Positions 17,497 through 26,476 of a stretch of DNA of 64,000 nt are shown in pieces. The translations under genes and the position numbers were made by a program. Source of the stretch: Sphingobacterium bovistauri. Lineage in GTDB: Bacteria > Bacteroidota > Bacteroidia > Sphingobacteriales > Sphingobacteriaceae. The first letter of the stretch is position 1; each line of letters starts with the position of its first letter. Under the pieces are notes generated by a model. That model was not told the origin of the DNA. It saw only the letters and a program-made list of their open reading frames with translations, and made no database searches. The DNA is taken from NCBI RefSeq assembly GCF_020295405.1, contig NZ_JADEYP010000017.1, positions 20,054 through 84,053 on the forward strand. The letters are read 5' to 3'.

Positions 17497-19626
17497 ATGA
17501 ATAATAAAGTGATCGATCATTTGATCCATGCTTTTGAAGCGCCTCTTACTAATCCTGTCTTAATTTTTTCACTTGTTTTACTAATTATTTTATTATCCCC
17601 TATATTACTACGTGCTATCCGAGTACCAGGTATAATAGGATTGATATTAGCAGGGGTAGTTGTCGGGCCGCATGGGTTGAACTGGTTGGAGAAAAGTTCT
17701 GCTGTGAATTTGTTTTCAACTATAGGTTTACTTTATATTATGTTTATAGCTGGTCTTGAGTTGGATATGAACGAGTTTAAAAAGACCAAACACAAGAGTG
17801 CTTTGTTTGGCTTTTTTACATTTATTATTCCAATTGCTATTGGTTTTCCTGTTTGTTTTTACGGTTTAGGTTATGATTTGCTACCTAGTGTACTAATTGC
17901 TAGTATGTTTGCTACACATACATTGGTGTCTTATCCAATAGTAAGTCGTTATGGCATTTCTAAACATGAAGCTGTAGCTATTACTATCGGGGGTACGATC
18001 TTGACGGACACAGCGGTATTGATAATTCTTGCAGTTATTACTGGTGCAGCACAAGGGGATATTAATCAGGAGTTTTGGGTGACTTTGGGTGTTTCTTTTG
18101 CGGTTTTCCTACTTATTATGTTTGGTATAATACCTCGCATTGCCAAGTGGTTTTTTCAAAGAGTAGAGTCAGAGAAGACAGGGCATTATATCTTCGTGCT
18201 AACAGTGGTCTTCTTTTCCGCTTTTATGGCTGAAATAGCTGGTTTAGAACCGATAATTGGGGCTTTCGTTGCAGGTTTAGCATTAAACAAGCTTATTCCG
18301 CATTCTTCGGCTTTGATGAACCGTATAGAGTTCATTGGAAATGCTATATTCATTCCTTTCTTTCTTATTTCAGTAGGAATGATCGTTGATGTTAGTGTAT
18401 TAATGAAAGGTCCTACAGCGCTAATTGTAGCTGCTACATTGACTGTTGTTGCTGTGTTGGGTAAGTTTTTAGCTGCAACTGCTACACAGTTAACCTTTAA
18501 ATATTCCAAAAATGAAAGAAATCTCATTTTTGGATTAAGTAATGCACATGCTGCGGCCACTTTGGCCGTTATCATGGTTGGTTATAATAATAATATAATT
18601 GATGAAAATGTGTTAAATGGTACAATAGTCTTGATATTGGTTACTTGCATTATTGCGACTATGATGACAGAAAGTGCTTCTAAAAAGGTCGTGCGTGAGG
18701 GACATCAAGATGATGAGCATATAGAGCATGTAGAAGAGTCAGAAGAACAGATCATGATTCCTATTGCCAATATGAGCAATATGGAACCCATTTTGGATTT
18801 TGCAACGCTTATAAAATCAAAAAAGTCTCCATTCCCAATTAATATTGTCAGCGTCGTACCGGATGATGAACAGGCTGAAAGGAATATTATCGAAGCAAAA
18901 AGAAATCTAGAGAATACAGCTAAATACGCTTCTGGTTCTGAAACTGAAGTAGAACTATTGACTACTGTCGATATGAATATTCCGTCAGGTATAGCGCGTA
19001 TGTCAAAATCAGTACTGGCAGATATTATTATAATGGGATGGCCTAGTGTGGTTTCTTTTGTTGACAAAATAGTAGGAGAAAAAGCAGAAAGTATTTTGAA
19101 TAAGACCGATGCAACTTTGTTGATGTGTCGAATAGAAAAACCAATGATTACACATCGCTCAATTACTGTATTTGTACCTCCCTTAGCTGAATCTGAAGTT
19201 GGTTTTGGATATTGGTTGGAAAAAATATTAAAATTGGCTCAAGAATTGTCATTACCTATAAGTTTTGTATGTGATGCAAGAACCGAAGAGAATATTGATG
19301 AAGCAAAAAATAAATTAAAATCAAGTGTTAGAGCGACTTATGGTAATTACGAAGATTGGGATAATATCTATGGACTTGCCACTTTTAGCAATTCAGACTC
19401 GCTATTAGTTTTTGTTTCTTCAAGAAGTGGAGAAGTTTCTTATCGAGATTCATTAGATGGTCTAGCAAAGCGAGTAGGGAAATATTATAAGAATCAAAAC
19501 TTAATTTTAATTTTCCCAAGTCGTCAAGAAAATCAACATATTGATGAGTACGAATCTGTTGAAGCTTCACCAATCTTTAGGAAAATATCACGCGAAATAG
19601 GTAATATATTTAATAAAGAAAAATAG
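17497..19626 (+). CDS. CPA2 family cation/proton antiporter with USP-like tail
   Basis: A 709-residue membrane transporter. Residues about 20-400 form a Kef/NhaS-type Na+(K+)/H+ exchanger with about 12 transmembrane helices, including VPGIIGLILAGVVVGPHGL, LYIMFIAGLELDMNEF and ISVGMIVDV. A possible ion-binding Asp is in GGTILTDTAVLIILAV. A His/Glu-rich linker (DDEHIEHVEESEEQ) leads to a roughly 280-residue soluble region resembling universal-stress-protein domains, probably regulatory. ATG 17497 is chosen over TTG 17485. It lies 84 bp after the permease and 22 bp before icd. Ion specificity cannot be told. Confidence 0.88.
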   Translation: MNNKVIDHLIHAFEAPLTNPVLIFSLVLLIILLSPILLRAIRVPGIIGLILAGVVVGPHGLNWLEKSSAVNLFSTIGLLYIMFIAGLELDMNEFKKTKHKSALFGFFTFIIPIAIGFPVCFYGLGYDLLPSVLIASMFATHTLVSYPIVSRYGISKHEAVAITIGGTILTDTAVLIILAVITGAAQGDINQEFWVTLGVSFAVFLLIMFGIIPRIAKWFFQRVESEKTGHYIFVLTVVFFSAFMAEIAGLEPIIGAFVAGLALNKLIPHSSALMNRIEFIGNAIFIPFFLISVGMIVDVSVLMKGPTALIVAATLTVVAVLGKFLAATATQLTFKYSKNERNLIFGLSNAHAAATLAVIMVGYNNNIIDENVLNGTIVLILVTCIIATMMTESASKKVVREGHQDDEHIEHVEESEEQIMIPIANMSNMEPILDFATLIKSKKSPFPINIVSVVPDDEQAERNIIEAKRNLENTAKYASGSETEVELLTTVDMNIPSGIARMSKSVLADIIIMGWPSVVSFVDKIVGEKAESILNKTDATLLMCRIEKPMITHRSITVFVPPLAESEVGFGYWLEKILKLAQELSLPISFVCDARTEENIDEAKNKLKSSVRATYGNYEDWDNIYGLATFSNSDSLLVFVSSRSGEVSYRDSLDGLAKRVGKYYKNQNLILIFPSRQENQHIDEYESVEASPIFRKISREIGNIFNKEK

Positions 19627-19648
19627 CAAGCACTAAAACTATTTAATT

Positions 19649-20911
19649 ATGGGCGAAAAAATAACTATGGGAACAAATGGTATATTATCTGTTCCTAATC
19701 AACCAATTATTCCTTTTATTATAGGCGATGGCATTGGCTCAGATATTTGGAATGCTTCTGTTAGGGTTTTTGACGCGGCAGTTCAAAAGGCATACGGAGG
19801 TAAGCGTTCTATAACATGGAAAGAGGTTTTGGCTGGAGAAAAGGCTTTTAATGAAACAGGAAATTGGCTGCCGAATGAAACGTTGGATACTTTCAAAGAA
19901 TATTTAATTGGAATTAAAGGACCACTTACTACACCAATAGGTGGGGGAATTCGATCTTTAAATGTTGCTTTACGCAAGGAATTAAATTTGTATGTGTGCT
20001 TGAGACCGACTAAATGGTATGAAGGTGTACCATCACCAATAAAGCGTCCTGAGGATGTAGATATGGTTATTTTTCGTGAAAATACCGAAGATATTTATGC
20101 AGGCATTGAATTTTCTGCTGATTCTGAGGACTCAAAAAAACTTCAAAAATACTTGTTAGAAGAATTAGGTGTTGATTATTCTTTTAATCAAAATTCAGGA
20201 ATAGGGATAAAAATTGTGTCTGAGGAAGGCTCAAAACGTTTGGTTCGTTCAGCGATAGAGTATGCTATTGAACATAAGAAATCTTCGGTGACCATAGTGC
20301 ATAAAGGTAATATTATGAAGTACACCGAAGGAGCATTCAAACAGTGGGGATTTGAAGTTGCCGAAAAGGAATTTGGTCAATTCACTTATACATGGGGACA
20401 ATGGGAGCGTACAAAGGAGGAGAAGGGGCAGGATACTGCTAATGCAGAGCAAAAGGCCGCAGAAGCTTCCGGAAAAATAGTTATAAAGGATATTATCGCA
20501 GATAATTTTCTGCAACAAATACTGTTAGCACCGAAAGATTATTCAGTCGTAGCTACATTAAACCTGAATGGAGACTATATATCAGACGCGTTGGCTGCTA
20601 TGGTAGGGGGGATAGGGATTGCTCCAGGTGCAAATATTAATTACAAAACTGGACATGCTATTTTCGAAGCAACGCACGGGACAGCGCCACGTTTTGCAAA
20701 TACTGATACGATGAATCCTTCTTCGGTAATTTTAAGTGGTGTGATGATGTTGGAGTACATGGGGTGGAACGAAGCTGCGGATAGTATTGTAAATGCCTTA
20801 TCTCAGGCTATAAAGGATAAAACAGTTACGGTAGATTTTTACAATTTAATGGAAGGTGCTATTCTATTAAGAACTAGTGAATTTGCAGATAAAATAATTG
20901 AAAAAATATAA
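19649..20911 (+). CDS. icd: isocitrate dehydrogenase (NADP-type)
   Basis: A 420-residue enzyme catalysing oxidative decarboxylation of isocitrate to 2-oxoglutarate in the TCA cycle. Family motifs are [10 protein letters not shown] (about 26-35), [23 protein letters not shown] with the substrate-binding Ser/Asn/Arg residues, [17 protein letters not shown], and the cofactor segment [35 protein letters not shown]. Length and motifs match the bacterial homodimeric NADP-dependent type, although cofactor choice is by homology. Its TAA overlaps the ATG of the next gene by one base (TAATG). Confidence 0.95.
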   Translation: MGEKITMGTNGILSVPNQPIIPFIIGDGIGSDIWNASVRVFDAAVQKAYGGKRSITWKEVLAGEKAFNETGNWLPNETLDTFKEYLIGIKGPLTTPIGGGIRSLNVALRKELNLYVCLRPTKWYEGVPSPIKRPEDVDMVIFRENTEDIYAGIEFSADSEDSKKLQKYLLEELGVDYSFNQNSGIGIKIVSEEGSKRLVRSAIEYAIEHKKSSVTIVHKGNIMKYTEGAFKQWGFEVAEKEFGQFTYTWGQWERTKEEKGQDTANAEQKAAEASGKIVIKDIIADNFLQQILLAPKDYSVVATLNLNGDYISDALAAMVGGIGIAPGANINYKTGHAIFEATHGTAPRFANTDTMNPSSVILSGVMMLEYMGWNEAADSIVNALSQAIKDKTVTVDFYNLMEGAILLRTSEFADKIIEKI

Positions 20912-21168
20912 TGTTATACGAAGAATTGCCATCTTTTATTCGTCAATCAACGATTTTTACTGATACTGATAAGTATAAATTATCTAAAATACATGAGCTA
21001 CCCACGGAGTTGGAAGTTGATAATTTTAGATTACAGCCGGCCATTCAAGAATTGACGAATACTTTTATAGGTGATGACTCTACAAGAGATATTCATCTTC
21101 AAGAAAAGGCAAAGGAATATTTAAGTCAAGATGATATTTTGTCAGCTTGGAAAGTGATTTTACTATAG
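20911..21168 (+). CDS. small hypothetical protein coupled to icd
   Basis: An 85-residue acidic soluble protein, not recognised (starts [12 protein letters not shown], ends SQDDILSAWKVILL). Its start overlaps the icd stop in a TAATG junction, implying translational coupling. Its TAG stop sits in the loop of the terminator hairpin, so the gene runs to the very end of the transcript. No signal peptide or membrane segment. A link to isocitrate dehydrogenase is only suggested by position. Confidence 0.7.
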   Translation: MLYEELPSFIRQSTIFTDTDKYKLSKIHELPTELEVDNFRLQPAIQELTNTFIGDDSTRDIHLQEKAKEYLSQDDILSAWKVILL

Positions 21169-21187
21169 AATAGTAAAATCACTTTTT
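21151..21187 (+). terminator. intrinsic terminator overlapping a stop codon
   Basis: A 15-bp perfect stem (AAAGTGATTTTACTA and its complement) has the TAG stop of the preceding gene in its 5-nt loop and a T-tract at the end. Confidence 0.9.
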
Positions 21188-21191
21188 ATAT

Positions 21192-21368
21192 TTAATTAAA
21201 CATATTTTCTGAATCCCTGAAAAAGAAGTAATATACGATAGCCAATAAAATAAGTGTTACAAGTATTACTAAGATTATGGTTTTACCAGCGGGCTTATCA
21301 TCAACTTCTTCCTTAACTACTTCGGGTACTTTTCCTTCCCATTCTTCTTTTTTGTGTTCTTCTTGCAT
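21192..21368 (-). CDS. small single-pass membrane protein
   Basis: A 58-residue ORF. The N-terminal charged segment MQEEHKKEEWEGKVPEVVKE is followed by DDKPAGK, one transmembrane helix (about residues 31-50, ILVILVTLILLAIVYYFFF) and a short RDSENMFN tail. The positive flank before the helix and the clean hydrophobic stretch argue for a real protein with the N terminus in the cytoplasm. It is convergent with the icd operon and begins about 60 bp from the lysA terminator. I do not recognise a family. Confidence 0.6.
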   Translation of the reverse strand: MQEEHKKEEWEGKVPEVVKEEVDDKPAGKTIILVILVTLILLAIVYYFFFRDSENMFN

Positions 21369-21429
21369 ATCGCCGATGTATTAGTGCTATGAATAGAACA
21401 ATCAAGAACCTTTTAAGTTTTGGTGATTT

Positions 21430-21478
21430 TTTAAACAATAATGCTCAGTCTTTTAGAAGCTGAGCATTATTGTTTAAA
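21430..21478 (-). terminator. intrinsic terminator of lysC-lysA
   Basis: A 19-bp perfect inverted repeat (TTTAAACAATAATGCTCAG and its complement, 11-nt loop) lies 13 bp after the lysA stop. A/T-rich flanks would allow action in both directions. Confidence 0.9.
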
Positions 21479-21491
21479 TTGATAAATATAT

Positions 21492-22655
21492 TTATTTCTC
21501 TTTGAAATAATGTCTTATCTCATTCCTTAGGTTGTAATTTGAAGCCATTACTTCTCCATAAGCACCAGCGGTACGAATAGCAATTAAATCACCTCGTTCA
21601 CATATTGGTAATTCAACCTCTTTGCCGAAACAATCTGAGCTCTCGCAAATAGGTCCTACAACATCATAATTCATAAACTTACTGTCAGCTTCAATCTCAC
21701 CAATTTTTTCGATTTTATGGTATGCTTGATACAATGCCGGGCGCATCAATTCGGTCATACCTGCATCTAGAATAAGGAAATTTTTCTTTACACCGCTTTT
21801 GGTATACAAGACTTTACTCACTAGAGTCCCGCATTGTGCTACTAGAGCACGACCCAATTCAAAGTGAACTTCGTGCTGAGCTGTGCGTTCTAAAAATTTA
21901 TCAAATACGTCAAAATAAGCTTCAAAATCAGGGATAGGATTCGCATCTGGATTTTTGTAGTCTACACCCAATCCTCCGCCGACATTAATTACTTTTATAT
22001 AAGTACCACGCTCTTCAAAGAAATTTTTCCATTCATTAACCTTTACACACAACGATTTGAATACATTCATATCTGTAATTTGTGAACCCACATGAAAGTG
22101 TAATCCAATAAGGTTAATGTGCGCGCAACTTTTAATAACAGAAGCAGCCTTCTCTAATTCGGAATTAGGGACGCCAAATTTGTTTTCGTCTAAGCCCGTA
22201 GTAATATAATGGTGGGTATGTGCATCTACATTAGGGTTGATACGCAATGAAACATTAGCTTTCTCGCCAATTTGCTCTGCTAACTCATTGATTACTTCTA
22301 ATTCTTGAATAGATTCAACATTGAATGCAAATATTTTGTGCTTTAAAGCTGCAATGATCTCTTTATCAGATTTACCTACACCAGCAAATGTAATTTTTTC
22401 TGCAGGGAAACCAATCTCCATTGATTTTTCCACCTCACCACCACTTACACAATCAGCCCCATAGCCTTTAGATTGTATGAGCGATAGTATCTTATCATTA
22501 AAATTTGCTTTAAGGGCGTAATGAATATGGAAATTTCTTTTGTCAGCAGCTTTCTTTGCAGCGTCTAATGTACGTGTTAATAGTTCTAAATCGTAAAAAT
22601 AGAATGGAGTCTCTTGCTGTGTTAAACTTTGTTTTATTTCTTTGTTTTGAAACAT
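21492..22655 (-). CDS. lysA: diaminopimelate decarboxylase
   Basis: A 387-residue PLP enzyme of the alanine-racemase-like fold III that converts meso-diaminopimelate to L-lysine. The PLP lysine is in HYALKANFN (about K49). HFHVGSQITD, VNVGGGLGVDY and the C-terminal GPICESSDCFG and GAYGEVMASNYN match the family, the last two containing the second-subunit catalytic Cys and the substrate-binding Tyr. It lies 18 bp downstream of lysC on the same strand, forming a lysine operon, and is followed by a long terminator hairpin. Confidence 0.96.
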   Translation of the reverse strand: MFQNKEIKQSLTQQETPFYFYDLELLTRTLDAAKKAADKRNFHIHYALKANFNDKILSLIQSKGYGADCVSGGEVEKSMEIGFPAEKITFAGVGKSDKEIIAALKHKIFAFNVESIQELEVINELAEQIGEKANVSLRINPNVDAHTHHYITTGLDENKFGVPNSELEKAASVIKSCAHINLIGLHFHVGSQITDMNVFKSLCVKVNEWKNFFEERGTYIKVINVGGGLGVDYKNPDANPIPDFEAYFDVFDKFLERTAQHEVHFELGRALVAQCGTLVSKVLYTKSGVKKNFLILDAGMTELMRPALYQAYHKIEKIGEIEADSKFMNYDVVGPICESSDCFGKEVELPICERGDLIAIRTAGAYGEVMASNYNLRNEIRHYFKEK

Positions 22656-22673
22656 GGTAGAATTTATCAGCTA

Positions 22674-23990
22674 TTAAAATAATCTATTGTGCAATGAACG
22701 TAAGGCTTCAGTTTTGTGTTTTGAATCTAATAATATAGACACATTGTAATCTGAACCGCCATATGAAATCATACGAACAGGTAAATGCTTAACTGCATCC
22801 AATACGCGTGCAGCATATCCATGTGTGTTTGCCCCAAAGTCACCTACTACACAAATAATAGTTTGACCTTCATCAACACCAACCTTACCAAATAACTCGA
22901 CTTCTTTGATGATCTCTAACAAGTTACTCGTGTCATCAATTGATAACGATACTGCAACCTCCGAAGTTGTAATCATATCAATCGGAGTTTTATAGCGTTC
23001 GAAGATTTCAAATACTTTGCGTAAGAAGCCGTAAGCCAGCAACATACGTGAGGAATGGATATGAATAGCAGTGATGCCATCTTTAGCTGCAATAGCACGG
23101 ATAGATCCTTTTTCAGCTCCATTTTTTGAGATCAAAGTACCCTGTGCAGTTGGATCCATTGTGTTTAACAAACGTACAGGTACATTATATTTTTGTGCAG
23201 GAAAAACAGATTGAGGATGTAATATTTTAGCGCCGAAATAAGCTAATTCTGCCGCTTCGTCAAAGCTTAAATTTGCAATAGGTTTGGTGCCTGAAACTAT
23301 ACGAGGGTCGTTATTGTGCATACCGTCTATATCAGTCCAGATTTGAACCTCATCAGCTTTAATAGCAGCACCAATCAATGAGGCTGTGTAATCTGAACCA
23401 CCACGGCGTAAATTGTCAATTTCACCGAAAGAATTTCTGCAAATAAAACCTTGCGTAATGAATAATTTGTTGTCAGAATTTTGTTCTAAAAATGGGGATA
23501 ATTTCTCCGTAATGTAGTCAACAATAGGTTCATTGTCTTCATCGATTTTCATGAAATCTAATGCTGGTAATAAAACTGAAGGAATATTGATTTCAGTTAA
23601 ACGCAAGTGCCATAATGTAGTCGACAATAATTCTCCTTGAGCCAGGATAATCTTCTCTTCTGTTGGTGTAAAGACATCGTGGTTACCAAAGTCTCCAATA
23701 AGATTGAAATGGTAGTCAATTAATTCTTGACCTTGTTTTAAACCTTTCTCTGAAGTAAAAAGCTCTTTAATAAGACCTTCGTATTTATCTTTATGTGCTT
23801 TGATTAAATCTAAAGCTTTTGATTTATCTCTATCTGAAAATGCTTGTGCTATTTCTACTAAAGCATTCGTTGTGCCAGAAACTGCTGACAATACAACGAT
23901 TTGACGTTCATTAGGGTTTACAATATCTAGTAAGCCTTTGATGCGTGCAGCACTTCCCACTGAAGTACCACCAAATTTTAAAACTTTCAT
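22674..23990 (-). CDS. lysC: aspartate kinase
   Basis: A 438-residue monofunctional aspartokinase, the first step of the aspartate-derived amino-acid pathway. MKVLKFGGTSVGSAARI carries the K-F-G-G-T-S ATP/aspartate site. LRRGGSDYTASLIGAAIKADEVQIWTDIDGMHNNDPRIV is the kinase core. Residues about 300-438 form tandem ACT domains (TAIHIHSSRM, IDMITTSEVAVSLSID, ICVVGDFGANTHGYAARVLDAV), the usual seat of feedback inhibition. ATG 23990 begins the conserved motif; the open frame up to 24062 is ignored. Operon with lysA. Confidence 0.95.
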   Translation of the reverse strand: MKVLKFGGTSVGSAARIKGLLDIVNPNERQIVVLSAVSGTTNALVEIAQAFSDRDKSKALDLIKAHKDKYEGLIKELFTSEKGLKQGQELIDYHFNLIGDFGNHDVFTPTEEKIILAQGELLSTTLWHLRLTEINIPSVLLPALDFMKIDEDNEPIVDYITEKLSPFLEQNSDNKLFITQGFICRNSFGEIDNLRRGGSDYTASLIGAAIKADEVQIWTDIDGMHNNDPRIVSGTKPIANLSFDEAAELAYFGAKILHPQSVFPAQKYNVPVRLLNTMDPTAQGTLISKNGAEKGSIRAIAAKDGITAIHIHSSRMLLAYGFLRKVFEIFERYKTPIDMITTSEVAVSLSIDDTSNLLEIIKEVELFGKVGVDEGQTIICVVGDFGANTHGYAARVLDAVKHLPVRMISYGGSDYNVSILLDSKHKTEALRSLHNRLF

Positions 23991-24034
23991 GTTATAATTA
24001 GTAAAATATTTTAGTCTATGTTGTAAATAATTGC

Positions 24035-24065
24035 CAAATATACATATACAAAAATGCGGCACAAA
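24035..24065 (-). promoter_or_regulatory. promoter of lysC-lysA
   Basis: On the minus strand TTTG (complement of 24062-24065), a 19-bp spacer and TATATTTG (complement of 24035-24042) match the Bacteroidota consensus. The -33 element lies inside the serA terminator hairpin. Confidence 0.7.
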
Positions 24066-24090
24066 ATGCTAATAAGCTCTTGTGCCGCAT
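24054..24090 (-). terminator. intrinsic terminator of serC-serA
   Basis: An 11-bp stem (ATGCGGCACAA and TTGTGCCGCAT) with a 15-nt loop lies 18 bp after the serA stop. It overlaps the lysC -33 element. Confidence 0.8.
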
Positions 24091-24108
24091 AAATTTTATG
24101 CGGAAGAA

Positions 24109-25056
24109 TTACTTCTTCAGATTTTCAATCAATAATTGAGCTAATTCCTCTCCAATACGCTCTTGAGCTTCATTTGTTGCTGCACCAATATGTGGTGTCA
24201 ATGAAATTTTAGGGTGTGTTAAAATATCTGTTCTAGGATTAGGCTCGTCATCAAAAACATCTAAACCTGCAAATGCTACTTTGCCTGAGTTTAATGCGTT
24301 AATTAGTTCTAATTCATCAATTACACCGCCACGAGAAGCGTTCACAAGGCCTACACCATCTTTCAATAATGCAAACTCATCTTTGCCAATAGCTGGCTTA
24401 TCTAAGAATGGAACGTGAAGAGAAATGAAATCAGATGAAGCGAATAAGTCATTTAATTCCACCTGCTGTACTGGTACATCAACAGAAATAGAGCCAGATA
24501 ATTCAATAGTTAATGCTTTAGGGCCTTCGAATAAATCGTAGTATACAACATCCATTCCCATTCCTAGGGCGATTTTTGCAGTTTCACGACCGATACGGCC
24601 AAAGCCTACAACACCTAGCGTTTTCCCTTTAAGCTCAACACCTCCAGCGTACAATTTTTTCAGACCTCCAAAATTTGAATTTCCATCAACTGGCATTTTG
24701 CGGTTAGAATCATGTAAGAAACGAACACCTGTTAATAGGTGAGCAAAAACTAATTCTGCTACGGAGTGAGAAGACGCTGCTGGAGTATTAACTACAGCAA
24801 TACCTTTACTGCGTGCATACTCTACATCTATATTATCCATACCTACACCACCACGGCCGATAGCTTTGATATTTGGACATTGATCGATTAATTCTTGACG
24901 AACTTTAGTAGCGCTACGTACAGTGATAGCATCGTAATTATTTAATTTTGAAGCTAATTCAGCTTGAGGGATGTGATTTGTGTCCACCTCAAATCCAGCA
25001 TCTTCTAATATTTTTTTACCGATAGGATCAATCCCATCATTGGCTAATATTTTCAT
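24109..25056 (-). CDS. serA: D-3-phosphoglycerate dehydrogenase (short form)
   Basis: A 315-residue D-2-hydroxyacid dehydrogenase that starts serine synthesis by oxidising 3-phosphoglycerate. The NAD-binding GVVGFGRIGRETAKIALGMGMDVVYYD (about 145-172) is a canonical GxGxxG Rossmann motif. Catalytic Arg, Glu and His are in VNASRGGVIDE, GLDVFDDEPNP and LTPHIGAATNEA. It lacks the C-terminal ACT regulatory domain, as short-form enzymes do. It follows serC by 15 bp, which supports the serine-pathway assignment over other hydroxyacid dehydrogenases. Confidence 0.93.
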   Translation of the reverse strand: MKILANDGIDPIGKKILEDAGFEVDTNHIPQAELASKLNNYDAITVRSATKVRQELIDQCPNIKAIGRGGVGMDNIDVEYARSKGIAVVNTPAASSHSVAELVFAHLLTGVRFLHDSNRKMPVDGNSNFGGLKKLYAGGVELKGKTLGVVGFGRIGRETAKIALGMGMDVVYYDLFEGPKALTIELSGSISVDVPVQQVELNDLFASSDFISLHVPFLDKPAIGKDEFALLKDGVGLVNASRGGVIDELELINALNSGKVAFAGLDVFDDEPNPRTDILTHPKISLTPHIGAATNEAQERIGEELAQLLIENLKK

Positions 25057-25071
25057 TTTTCTGTTAGTTTA

Positions 25072-26139
25072 TTATTTATGACTTTCTTCAAATTCACGCA
25101 TCGCATCCACTAAAGCATTGATAGAAGTAATGCCTAATGCATTGTATACAGAGGCCCTGAAACCACCCACTGAACGGTGACCTTTAATACCGATTAAGTT
25201 GCGCTCTTTAGCCAAAGTTAAAAATTCAGCTTCCAGTTCAGGAGTGTCCATTACAAAAGTAATATTCATTCTTGAGCGATCTTCTACAGCGGCTGTACCT
25301 TTGAAAAAAGTATTTCTTTCGATTTCATCATATAGTGTACGTGCTTTGATGATGTTTTCTTGCTCAATAGCTTTAATGCCACCCTTTGCTTTCAACCAAC
25401 GTAAATTTAACATTGAAACAAAGATCGAGTATACAGGAGGGGTGTTGTACATCGAGCCAGCTTTGATATGTTCTTGATAATTGAAAATAGTAGGGATTGA
25501 ACGTCCTGATTTTCCTAATAAGTCATTTTTTACAATCACTAAAGTTACACCTGCAGGTCCCATGTTTTTTTGAGCCCCAGCATAGATCAAATCAAACTCA
25601 GCAACATTAATTTCTCTACTTAATATATCAGAGGACATATCTACGATAGTAGGTACTGTTGTTTGAGGTTTTTCAAAAATTTCTGTGCCGTAGATTGTGT
25701 TATTTGATGTATAGTGAAAATATGTAGCATCTAGAGGGATATCAAAGCCTTTAGGCACATATGTGTAATTGCTTTCTTTTGATGAGGCAACAATATCAAT
25801 TTGGCCAAAGTTTTTGGCTTCCTTCGCCGCTTTACTAGCCCATACACCAGTGTCCAAATATGCAGCTTTACCACCTTCAGGTAGTAAATTCATTGGGATC
25901 ATAGCAAATTGTTGACTTGCTCCACCTTGCAAAAATAGCACGGAGTAATTTTCTGGAACATTTAATAACTCACGAACTAAACTTTCAGTTTCTGCGACTA
26001 CCTCTTCAAATTCTTTTGAACGATGAGAGATTTCTAATATCGATAAACCTGTATTATTGAAGTCAAGAACTGCTTTTGCAGCCTCTTGAAATACCTCTTG
26101 AGGTAAAATACACGGCCCTGCTCCAAAATTATGTTTCAT
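25072..26139 (-). CDS. serC: phosphoserine aminotransferase
   Basis: A 355-residue PLP-dependent class V aminotransferase converting 3-phosphohydroxypyruvate to phosphoserine. MKHNFGAGPCILPQEVF is the typical N terminus. SVLFLQGGASQQFAMIPMNLL binds the cofactor phosphate, and IYAGAQKNMGPAGVTLVIV contains the PLP-binding Lys (about 193). The C-terminal GIKGHRSVGGFRASVYNALG carries substrate-binding residues. First gene of the serC-serA operon, with a TTTG/TATATTTG promoter at 26170-26202. Confidence 0.95.
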   Translation of the reverse strand: MKHNFGAGPCILPQEVFQEAAKAVLDFNNTGLSILEISHRSKEFEEVVAETESLVRELLNVPENYSVLFLQGGASQQFAMIPMNLLPEGGKAAYLDTGVWASKAAKEAKNFGQIDIVASSKESNYTYVPKGFDIPLDATYFHYTSNNTIYGTEIFEKPQTTVPTIVDMSSDILSREINVAEFDLIYAGAQKNMGPAGVTLVIVKNDLLGKSGRSIPTIFNYQEHIKAGSMYNTPPVYSIFVSMLNLRWLKAKGGIKAIEQENIIKARTLYDEIERNTFFKGTAAVEDRSRMNITFVMDTPELEAEFLTLAKERNLIGIKGHRSVGGFRASVYNALGITSINALVDAMREFEESHK

Positions 26140-26169
26140 TACTGTTTGTGTTTGTTTTATTTTTTAGTG

Positions 26170-26202
26170 CAAATATAATAGCTTTTTTGATTATTTCTCA
26201 AA
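26170..26202 (-). promoter_or_regulatory. promoter of serC-serA
   Basis: On the minus strand TTTG (complement of 26199-26202), a 21-bp spacer and TATATTTG (complement of 26170-26177) fit the Bacteroidota consensus, 30 bp before the serC start. Confidence 0.6.
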
Positions 26203-26476
26203 ATAAAATGCTATTCTTTGTCAAAAATTCATCAAATATTAGCTTTTTGTAAAATTAAATCATTTGTCTTGTCTAGTAATTGTATACTTAGGAGCGTTTT
26301 AAGTGATTATGTAACATGGAATTACAACGTTAAAATTAGGTCTGAAATTGATGTGTTTCTATTAAGTTTTTATTGTCTCAAAAGTCCGTTATGTTGATAA
26401 AAAATCGTACCTTCGCAAGGTATCGTATTAGATTAATTCGTATCAAAAAATAGTTTTACAGATTCCTATTCAAAAT
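26203..26476. other. upstream region of gyrA
   Basis: The serC-gyrA divergent interval is 337 bp in all. Apart from the serC promoter, the only candidate signal is TACCTTCG at 26408-26415, a -7-like element pointing toward gyrA without a well-spaced -33. No ORF or structured RNA was recognised. Confidence 0.35.
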
